From NCBI GenBank assembly GCA_964441335.1, contig CAYTUI010000040.1:1-10527 (forward strand): a stretch of 10,527 nt of DNA, given 5' to 3'. Made by a program: the position numbers and the translations under genes. Numbering within the stretch: position 1 is the first letter of the stretch; every line of letters begins with the position of its first letter. This DNA is from CAYTUI01 sp964441335. Lineage in GTDB: Bacteria > Patescibacteriota > Patescibacteriia > UBA1558 > 2-01-FULL-52-15. Below the pieces are notes generated by a model, which saw only the letters and a program-made list of their open reading frames with translations, did not search any database and had not been told where the DNA came from. This document shows positions 6,451 to 10,527 of the stretch, piece after piece.

Positions 6451-6816
6451 ATGTCCATTCCCAGACCCTCAAAGCCATTCACCTTCGCGCTGATCATCGC
6501 CTTTGCGATGACGTTGATCGGTAGCGTGGTCATCTACCCAGCTCTGTGGGCAATCTGTTTCATCGCCGGCGTCATCTTCGCCAGCGACCTCGCCTATGTC
6601 AGACCACGGCAGATTGCCGGACTGGCCTTGGCACTGCTCTTGGGCGGTGCCTTTCCCTGGCTCTTGGCTCCGCGTATCTTCAGCCCTGACCTCAATCACT
6701 CCATCGTGCGGATGATTCTCGGTGCTGTCGCGGCTCCTGCTCTCTTCCTGGCCGGACGAATGTTCATGGCCTTTGCCAAGGGCGGCAAGAAAACCAAGAC
6801 GGTCGGGAGCAGGTAA
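6451..6816 (+). CDS. Small four-helix membrane protein, unknown function
   Basis: 121 residues, family not recognised. Four hydrophobic segments are visible (about 11-28, 30-48, 54-73 and 85-108), with charged breaks (residues 46-53 DLAYVRPR and 75-87) and a basic tail (KGGKKTKTVGSR). The even helix count and basic ends suggest both termini are cytoplasmic. No enzymatic motif is seen. It is first in a two-gene unit, with a single base between its stop and the next ATG, so the two proteins are probably made together and may form a membrane complex. The start is fixed by AAGGAGG. G+C is well above that of resident genes. A small transporter subunit or phage/plasmid membrane protein is possible. 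Confidence 0.8.
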   Translation: MSIPRPSKPFTFALIIAFAMTLIGSVVIYPALWAICFIAGVIFASDLAYVRPRQIAGLALALLLGGAFPWLLAPRIFSPDLNHSIVRMILGAVAAPALFLAGRMFMAFAKGGKKTKTVGSR

Positions 6817-6817
6817 C

Positions 6818-7231
6818 ATGAGCATCAACCCCGCTGTCTTTGTCTTCATCCCGATGGTGCTCGGCCATTTCGTGGCCGACTTCATGCTTCAACCGAAGTC
6901 CATGGCTTTAAAGAAGTCGCAACCTGGATTAGAGGGCGCAGCTACCTGTACCAGACACTGCCTTATATACACCTGCACCGTCTGCCTATTCGCCTTGAAT
7001 TTCACCCCGATCTTCGCCCTGCTGGTTTTCCTATCCCACTGGCCGATTGACCGCTGGTCTTTGGCCGGCAAATGGGGAAAGTTGATTGGCCGCCCTACCA
7101 TCCTCGAGACCTTCGGGTCGCTGGAAGTGCGGCGCGACATTGAGTTAGGATTTGCTGTCCTAGTCTACGCCGTTTCCGACAGCACGATGCACCTTGTCCT
7201 ACTCTGGGGCATCGCCAACCTGATGTGGTAA
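6818..7231 (+). CDS. DUF3307-type membrane protein
   Basis: 137 residues from the ATG at 6818; the frame is open back to 6722, but that part overlaps the upstream gene and looks unnatural. The pattern matches DUF3307: HFVADFMLQPKSMALKKS (17-34; H17, D21, Q25), a second helix with H47 (RHCLIYT), HWPIDRW (H74, D78) and a final helix with DSTMHLVLLW (D120, H125). His and Asp residues placed in the helices suggest metal or proton handling, but the family has no established function; members also occur in phages and plasmids. It is coupled to 6451-6816 with one base between, and weak purine-rich sequence (GGGAGCAGG) serves as its ribosome site. A terminator follows. Confidence 0.8.
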   Translation: MSINPAVFVFIPMVLGHFVADFMLQPKSMALKKSQPGLEGAATCTRHCLIYTCTVCLFALNFTPIFALLVFLSHWPIDRWSLAGKWGKLIGRPTILETFGSLEVRRDIELGFAVLVYAVSDSTMHLVLLWGIANLMW

Positions 7232-7257
7232 CGCTGAAACTCCAAGGCACCAAGCCC

Positions 7258-7298
7258 AACCCCTCGCTAGGACACTGGCGGGGGGGTTATTTATTTTG
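7258..7298 (+). terminator. Intrinsic terminator after the DUF3307 gene
   Basis: CCCC and CGC (7260-7267, with one T opposite G) pair with GCG and GGGG (7278-7285), and the T-rich stretch TTATTTATTTT follows. It closes the third + strand unit. Confidence 0.8.
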
Positions 7299-7382
7299 GG
7301 ATAGGGATTAGGAGATAGGAGTTAGGTGTTTCGCCCAGAGGGCAATCGGCCTTTGGCCGAAGGAGATGGGGAATGGAAGATG
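7298..7382. repeat. Composite palindrome and heptamer element, intergenic copy
   Basis: Heptamers GGGATAG (7298-7304), GGATTAG (7305-7311), GAGATAG (7312-7318) and GAGTTAG (7319-7325) precede a double palindrome at 7332-7360, and GGAGATG (7362-7368), GGGAATG (7369-7375) and GAAGATG (7376-7382) follow it. The first hairpin is GCCC-AGA-GGGC. The second is TCGGCC-TTT-GGCCGA, against CCGCCC-TTT-GGGCGG in the fmt copy: two base pairs differ and both remain paired. Confidence 0.8.
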
Positions 7383-7407
7383 GGATATTGAAATTTGATA
7401 AAAACTT

Positions 7408-7503
7408 CGCTAATGCGTAGCGGCGGGGGTTTGGCCATCGGCTCTGAGGCCTGACAGCCTTACCGCTCAGGCTCGAATGAGGGGCAGGTGCTGTTTGAGC
7501 CCC
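7408..7503. other. Structured G+C-rich intergenic block, possible RNA or repeat
   Basis: Three hairpins in series stand out from A+T-rich flanks: CGCTA-ATGCG-TAGCG (7408-7422), GCCTGA with TCAGGC (7449-7454 and 7467-7472) and GGGGC with GCCCC (7481-7485 and 7499-7503). No reading frame of use crosses it. It could be a structured RNA on either strand or another dispersed element; I recognise no Rfam family. Confidence 0.4.
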
Positions 7504-7547
7504 AGAAATGAGAACAGAATTTTAAAATAAACTAGTTGACGAGGCCA

Positions 7548-7627
7548 GACCTCCCCTTTCCCCTCCTTGTCAGGAGGGCTCTAACTAAATGAGCCTCCCC
7601 TGCTAAGGGGAGGACTAAGGAGGGGTC
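7548..7627. repeat. Cloverleaf-like palindromic element, 80 bp
   Basis: The ends GACC (7548-7551) and GGTC (7624-7627) close an imperfect stem. Inside are CCCTCCT with AGGAGGG (7561-7567 and 7572-7578), GGCTC with GAGCC (7577-7581 and 7591-7595) and CCTCCCCT with AGGGGAGG (7594-7601 and 7606-7613). The right arm resembles the hairpin at 9785-9805. It ends 17 bases before the mutase stop codon, so it lies in that gene's 3' region and might also protect or end its mRNA. Confidence 0.65.
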
Positions 7628-7643
7628 ACATTAATATCAATTA

Positions 7644-9011
7644 TCAAACTAAAAATTTACCATCGTCAATCAATTTTTTAATCTGCCTAACAAACATATC
7701 AATTTCACCTTGAGTTTTCGCCTCCGCAATCAATCTGATTATTGTTTCCGTATTTGACGGGCGTAAATGTAGCCATTTTTTTTCAGTCGGCCAAAATAAA
7801 CGCAAACCATCAGTTAAATCAACTTGGGCATCAGGAAATAATTCCCGGACCTGCTGATAAAACTTAGGCACATCAGTTATAGAACGCGCGTCAATCTTTT
7901 GTTTAATCATGACAAATTTCGACAGTTCAGCCACCAATTCCGACATTTTTTTGCCATTCTGTCGCAGTCTATTAATCACCTGAACAATACCTGTTAAAGA
8001 ATCTCGACCTAAATTAATCTGCGGATCAACTATTCCGCCGTTACCTTCGCCGCCAAATATAGCTTGATACTTTTTCATAGTCAGCACCACATTAAATTCG
8101 CCGACCGCCGAACGGATTATTTTTATAGCCGAATCTTTAACCACTTCATCTATCATCTGACTGGTGGACTGATTGACGACCATTGTTCCGCTTAGCCCGC
8201 GAGCTACAAAAGTGGCGGCAATTATCGGCAAAGTATATTCTTCCGATAATAAATTTCCTCTTTCATCAATTAAAGTCAACCTGTCAGCATCAGGATCAAC
8301 AACCACGCATAGATCAAATTTCTTACCTTGCAACTGCTCTTGCGTCCAAACTAAATTTGCCGGTGTTGGTTCAGGCAGGCGCGGAAACGGCTGGTCTGGA
8401 TCATTAGCAATCTTTATCACTTCGCAACCCATAAGTTCCAACAAACGTGGCACAATAAATGAACCGGCTCCGTTGACAGCGTCTACTGCCACAATCAATT
8501 GTCTGCCCGACTGAATGATTTTTTTTAACAGCTCTAAATGCGCCTCAATCGTGCTTTCATTAACATCTTCCGCAGCAATCACCAAACCGGCTGGACGATA
8601 ACCGTCTACATATTTTTCAGCTGACAGCACAATTTTGTCCAACAGTTGCTGATCAATAAACTGCCCTTCATTATTTAAAAATTTCAAACCGTTGTATTCA
8701 ATCGGATTATGACTGGCAGTAATATCAATACCAGCGCCAGCCTGCAAAGCTCTGACAGCAATTTGCGTGGTTGAAATTGGAATTAAATCAGCGTCCAATA
8801 TTTTTTTTCCGGCGTCTGTTAAAGCCTGAAAAACGGCGGGCTTTAAGAGCCGGCCGCTGGGTCTGGAGTCTTTACTGACTAATACGCTATCCCCTGCCAA
8901 ATTTTCGGCATAGGCCCGGCATAAAGCATAAACAGCGGCCGGCGTTAAATCCTCCGGTGCTAAGCCTCTGATACCAGAGATACTGATTTTTAAATTAGTA
9001 AAAGCTGACAT
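7644..9011 (-). CDS. Phosphohexosamine/phosphohexose mutase (archaeal-type GlmM-like)
   Basis: 455 residues of the alpha-D-phosphohexomutase superfamily, which moves phosphate between C6 and C1 of a sugar. All four active-site loops are present: phosphoserine loop TASHNP near 99-104, metal loop DPDADR near 240-245, sugar-binding loop GGEGNGG near 320, and phosphate-binding loop RPSNTETIIR near 417-426. GEGNGG and the grouping with a nucleotidyltransferase favour glucosamine-phosphate mutase of the archaeal-type GlmM group, but phosphomannomutase or phosphoglucomutase activity cannot be excluded. The ATG at 9011 is four bases after the stop of the pyrophosphorylase gene; a TTG at 9014 is an alternative start nearer the AGGAG at the end of that gene. 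The pair would convert a hexose(amine) 6-phosphate into an NDP-sugar for the envelope. Confidence 0.92.
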   Translation of the reverse strand: MSAFTNLKISISGIRGLAPEDLTPAAVYALCRAYAENLAGDSVLVSKDSRPSGRLLKPAVFQALTDAGKKILDADLIPISTTQIAVRALQAGAGIDITASHNPIEYNGLKFLNNEGQFIDQQLLDKIVLSAEKYVDGYRPAGLVIAAEDVNESTIEAHLELLKKIIQSGRQLIVAVDAVNGAGSFIVPRLLELMGCEVIKIANDPDQPFPRLPEPTPANLVWTQEQLQGKKFDLCVVVDPDADRLTLIDERGNLLSEEYTLPIIAATFVARGLSGTMVVNQSTSQMIDEVVKDSAIKIIRSAVGEFNVVLTMKKYQAIFGGEGNGGIVDPQINLGRDSLTGIVQVINRLRQNGKKMSELVAELSKFVMIKQKIDARSITDVPKFYQQVRELFPDAQVDLTDGLRLFWPTEKKWLHLRPSNTETIIRLIAEAKTQGEIDMFVRQIKKLIDDGKFLV

Positions 9012-9015
9012 CAAT

Positions 9016-9771
9016 TTATTCTAAACTCCTGATATAATTCTCAACGATTTCCAACTGCTCGCGGCTATTTATACCCAAAGCTTCATGAGGTGCGATATTA
9101 ATAGCCGATAACTTTTGTTTCTCCTTAAAGGCCGCCGCTATCAAATCGGTTAAATAATATTCACGTTGAGCATTATTATTACTCAACCCAATTAGTCTTG
9201 GCCACAACCAATCAGCTCGAAAACAGTAATAACCCGGATTAACTTCAGTAATCAGCCTTTGTCTGTCATCAGCATCCTTATATTCAATAATGTCAGTAAT
9301 TTCACCCGAGCTACCTCTTTCAATTCGGCCGAAGTGCAAAAAAGCCGAACGCCAGTCATTAAAATCCGGGACAATAGCTGTTGCTAAAGTGATAACATCG
9401 CCATTCTGATGGTGTTCGGTCATCAGCTTATCCAACATGGTCGGACTAATCAAAGGATGATCGCCATATAAAACAATTATGGAACTGGCTTTATTATTTA
9501 AAAATGCTTGGGTCACTTTAACGGCATGACCTGTGCCTAGTTGTTGAGATTGAAAAACATAGCTAGCTCTGTCAGCTAGCGCGTTCTGCACTAAATCAGC
9601 TTTATACCCTACAACCACCACGGGTTTATTGGCGATGGACGATTTTTCAACTGCGTCCAACACCCTAGAAATCAAAGACTGACCGGCCACTTCCACCAAC
9701 ACTTTGGGCAGTTCCGTGGCCATTCTCGTCCCCTTCCCCCCCGCTAAAATTACCACATATGTATTTTTCAT
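9016..9771 (-). CDS. Sugar-phosphate nucleotidyltransferase (GlmU N-domain-like)
   Basis: 251 residues, a GT-A-like pyrophosphorylase that joins an NTP to a sugar 1-phosphate. Motifs are LAGGKGTRM near 9-17 with K23 in the LPKVLVEVAG stretch, QLGTGHAV near 77-84 (uridine contact in GlmU), YGDHPLIS with the metal Asp near 103, EVNPGYYCF near 173-181 and NAQREYYLTDLI near 197-208. These match the uridyltransferase half of GlmU (GlcNAc-1-P to UDP-GlcNAc). The left-handed beta-helix acetyltransferase half is missing: typical GlmU has about 450 residues, and the mutase gene begins at once. The acetyl step must come from elsewhere, or the substrate differs. No Shine-Dalgarno sequence; a palindromic repeat lies 13 bases upstream of the ATG. 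Confidence 0.92.
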   Translation of the reverse strand: MKNTYVVILAGGKGTRMATELPKVLVEVAGQSLISRVLDAVEKSSIANKPVVVVGYKADLVQNALADRASYVFQSQQLGTGHAVKVTQAFLNNKASSIIVLYGDHPLISPTMLDKLMTEHHQNGDVITLATAIVPDFNDWRSAFLHFGRIERGSSGEITDIIEYKDADDRQRLITEVNPGYYCFRADWLWPRLIGLSNNNAQREYYLTDLIAAAFKEKQKLSAINIAPHEALGINSREQLEIVENYIRSLE

Positions 9772-9782
9772 AGCCCAGACCT

Positions 9783-9824
9783 AACCTCCCCTTGAAAAGG
9801 GGAGGAATTAAAGGAGGGGATTTC
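9783..9824. repeat. Palindromic repeat related to the right arm of 7548-7627
   Basis: CCTCCCCTT (9785-9793), loop GAA, AAGGGGAGG (9797-9805), followed by AAAGGAGGGGA. The element at 7594-7625 has CCTCCCCT, AGGGGAGG and then TAAGGAGGGGT in the same order. The two copies bracket the mutase and pyrophosphorylase genes. This copy would lie in the operon's 5' leader. Confidence 0.7.
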
Positions 9825-9832
9825 AACTCCCC

Positions 9833-9853
9833 AATTACTAATTACCAACACTT
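9833..9853. repeat. AATTACT heptamer array, copy 1
   Basis: AATTACT (9833-9839), AATTACC (9840-9846), AACACTT (9847-9853). The 12-mer AATTACTAATTA occurs here and at 10185-10196 and 10252-10263. Confidence 0.6.
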
Positions 9854-9865
9854 TCGTCCCCTGAC

Positions 9866-9871
9866 ATTATC
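9866..9871 (-). promoter_or_regulatory. Possible extended -10 promoter of the pyrophosphorylase-mutase operon
   Basis: On the minus strand the sequence reads TGTGATAAT, an extended -10 with GATAAT at 9866-9871. No good -35 is spaced correctly (TTGCTC is 15 bases away). A transcript starting near 9859 would carry the palindrome at 9785-9805 in its leader. Confidence 0.3.
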
Positions 9872-9916
9872 ACAGTTATATTTGACGAGCAACGGAAAAC
9901 TTCAACTAATCAAATT

Positions 9917-9953
9917 CTATCCCATCCTAGTCTTCTATCCCTAACCTAGTCTT
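9917..9953. repeat. Direct repeat of 18-19 bp
   Basis: CTATCCCATCCTAGTCTT (9917-9934) is followed at once by CTATCCCTAACCTAGTCTT (9935-9953). The copies differ by a small change in the middle. The second copy forms the left end of the inverted repeat at 9939-10069. Confidence 0.6.
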
Positions 9954-10069
9954 CGAGCTTGACCCGCTCAGCGGGTCTTGTCGAGAAGCTTTAAATAGAG
10001 AGGTCATCAACTTAAAATTTCTCGACTCCGTCGCGCTACGCACTCCTGCGCTCGAAAACTAGGTTTGGG
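9939..10069. repeat. 131-bp element with terminal inverted repeats and nested palindromes
   Basis: The left end (9939-9958) and the reverse complement of the right end (10050-10069) match at 18 of 20 positions, sharing for example AACCTAGT and TTCGAGC. Inside, GACCCGC-TCA-GCGGGTC forms a 7-bp hairpin (9961-9977), and TCGAGAA and TTTAA near 9981 pair with TTAAA and TTCTCGA near 10013. The whole folds as a branched structure. There is no open frame, so it would be non-autonomous (MITE- or BIME-like) if mobile. Confidence 0.7.
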
Positions 10070-10125
10070 TTTACGGTTTAACGCCCCCCAGCTTTCAAAT
10101 CACAACTCACCTCTATAAACCAAAT

Positions 10126-10150
10126 AACCTCCTTTTCATTAAAGGAGGTT
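10126..10150 (-). terminator. Hairpin, possible terminator of the small basic protein gene
   Basis: AACCTCCTTT (10126-10135) pairs perfectly with AAAGGAGGTT (10141-10150) around a 5-base loop. Read on the minus strand it is followed by ATTTGGTTT, a weak T-rich tail, about 107 bases past the stop of the gene at 10257-10379. It may instead be a relative of the other CCTCC palindromes. Confidence 0.4.
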
Positions 10151-10165
10151 TAACTATAAACCCGA

Positions 10166-10250
10166 GGGGATTCCCCAAATTGCTAATTACTAATTATCCC
10201 GCCACCAATGTCAAATTAAATGTAGGCGGGATCCCGCTCTGAAGCGGGAC
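10166..10250. repeat. Cluster of palindromes with AATTACT heptamers
   Basis: In order: GGGGA-T-TCCCC (10166-10176); heptamers AATTGCT (10178-10184) and AATTACT (10185-10191); CCCGCC with GGCGGG (10198-10203 and 10225-10230); then TCCCGCT-CTGA-AGCGGGA (10232-10249). The last two can instead pair with each other through GCGGGATCCCGC (10226-10237), so two exclusive folds exist. No coding sequence is seen. Confidence 0.6.
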
Positions 10251-10251
10251 C

Positions 10252-10265
10252 AATTACTAATTACT
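10252..10265. repeat. AATTACT heptamer pair overlapping a gene end
   Basis: AATTACT at 10252-10258 and again at 10259-10265. The TAG stop of the small basic gene (10257-10259, minus) and its last codons lie inside it. Confidence 0.6.
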
Positions 10266-10379
10266 ACTTTTCTTCTTCCCTCTAGCTTCCAACATCACTC
10301 GTTTAGTCTCTAAACGTTTCGTAGTCTTCTTCGAGCTTGATTTCTGCCTTCTACCAAAGGCGTGTCTTCTTTTGGCCAT
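10257..10379 (-). CDS. Small highly basic protein, 40 residues, unknown family
   Basis: ATG at 10377-10379, TAG at 10257-10259. The product begins MAKRRHAFGRRQKSSSKK and ends ARGKKKSSN; about 40% of residues are Lys or Arg, with only one acidic pair of positions (LETKR and MLEARG). This composition suggests binding to RNA, such as a small ribosome-associated protein. It does not match the bL34 or bL36 signatures I know, so no name is given. The frame is clean and the N-terminus (MAKRR) is typical of ribosomal-type proteins. No Shine-Dalgarno sequence precedes it and no clear promoter is seen. The C-terminal codons fall in a heptamer repeat. Coding status is likely but not certain. Confidence 0.65.
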   Translation of the reverse strand: MAKRRHAFGRRQKSSSKKTTKRLETKRVMLEARGKKKSSN

Positions 10380-10452
10380 AGTATTTTGATATTAAATTAT
10401 GATATTCAGTTTATCAGATTTTAGCTCTAAAACAAAGCATAAACAGGACCCC

Positions 10453-10483
10453 GCCGCTCGCAAGCGGCTAGGCCGTATTACGG
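10453..10483. repeat. Two adjacent palindromes next to the right-edge gene end
   Basis: GCCGCT-CGCA-AGCGGC (10453-10468) and CCGTA-T-TACGG (10473-10483). The second abuts the stop codon of the partial gene at 10484. On the minus strand they follow that stop directly, but no clean U-tract follows, so they may be the end of a mobile element or a weak terminator. Confidence 0.5.
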
Positions 10484-10527
10484 TCAATAGCTTGGAATCA
10501 GTTCAGCTGGAGTCTTGTAATCAATTC
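10484..10527 (-). CDS. 3' end of a possible transposase (partial)
   Basis: The minus strand reads IDYKTPAELIPSY then TGA (10484-10486). A Y-K-T-P-x-E tail is typical of the C-terminal end of DDE integrase-core transposases of the IS3/IS481/IS30 kind (LxYxTPxE). Only 13 residues are visible, so the assignment is tentative; palindromes directly downstream would fit the end of an insertion sequence. Confidence 0.4.
   Translation of the reverse strand, partial: IDYKTPAELIPSY

Noticed and set aside
6722..6817. Earlier start for the DUF3307 gene
   Set aside because: It overlaps the upstream gene in another frame, and the extra residues lack the family pattern.
7548..7627. tRNA gene, because of the cloverleaf shape
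   Set aside because: There is no T-loop, anticodon or CCA-end consensus; the arms are made of CCTCC repeats.
8173..8514. Plus-strand open frames within the mutase gene
   Set aside because: They lie opposite conserved catalytic loops of the mutase and have no start signals of their own.
10422..10433. Minus-strand GTTTTAGAGCTA, identical to the start of some Cas9-type CRISPR repeats
   Set aside because: It is a single copy with no second repeat, spacer pattern or cas gene; most likely a coincidence in A+T-rich sequence.

Overview
The window looks like a chromosomal piece of a Candidate Phyla Radiation (Patescibacteria) bacterium; this is inference. Supporting it are the small stand-alone genes, an archaeal-type phosphoglucosamine mutase beside a GlmU-like nucleotidyltransferase with no acyltransferase domain, resident genes without Shine-Dalgarno sequences, and a tiny very basic protein of unknown family. 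TGA, TAG and TAA all behave as stops, so the standard bacterial code fits.

Layout. The left edge holds the last codons of an unknown + strand gene, then fmt (193-1143, +). A self-contained + strand unit follows (promoter 1165-1193, kinase-fold gene 1256-2149, terminator 2165-2201). Two minus-strand envelope genes come next: a membrane GT2 glycosyltransferase (2304-3833) and an anchored M23 peptidase (3910-5178). Divergent from the peptidase are two more self-contained + strand units: a two-helix membrane protein (5347-6312) and a pair consisting of a four-helix membrane protein (6451-6816) and a DUF3307-type protein (6818-7231). After a 412-bp repeat-rich gap, a minus-strand operon encodes a sugar-nucleotide pyrophosphorylase (9016-9771) and a phosphohexosamine mutase (7644-9011). 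A 485-bp repeat field, a 40-residue basic protein (10257-10379) and the last codons of a possible transposase close the window.

Two gene styles are interleaved. Resident genes (fmt, GT2, M23, mutase, pyrophosphorylase) are A+T-richer, mostly lack Shine-Dalgarno sequences, and have repeats up to or inside their ends. The three + strand units are visibly G+C-richer. Each has a near-perfect sigma-70 promoter (TTGACA, 17 bp, TATAGT or TATAAA), an AAGGAG ribosome site and an intrinsic terminator; two share the leader 11-mer CGTTCCTTTCA.

The most striking structure is in the non-coding and edge sequence: degenerate tandem repeats with a period of exactly 7 bp at about ten places. Three times they enclose a palindrome, once inside the fmt reading frame, and they supply the stop codons of three genes. 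Larger cloverleaf-like palindromic elements lie at 7548-7627 and 9939-10069. Functionally, the resident genes point to cell-envelope building (sugar-nucleotide synthesis, polysaccharide transfer, peptidoglycan cleavage) plus initiator-tRNA formylation. The three inserted units encode membrane or kinase-like proteins of unknown role.
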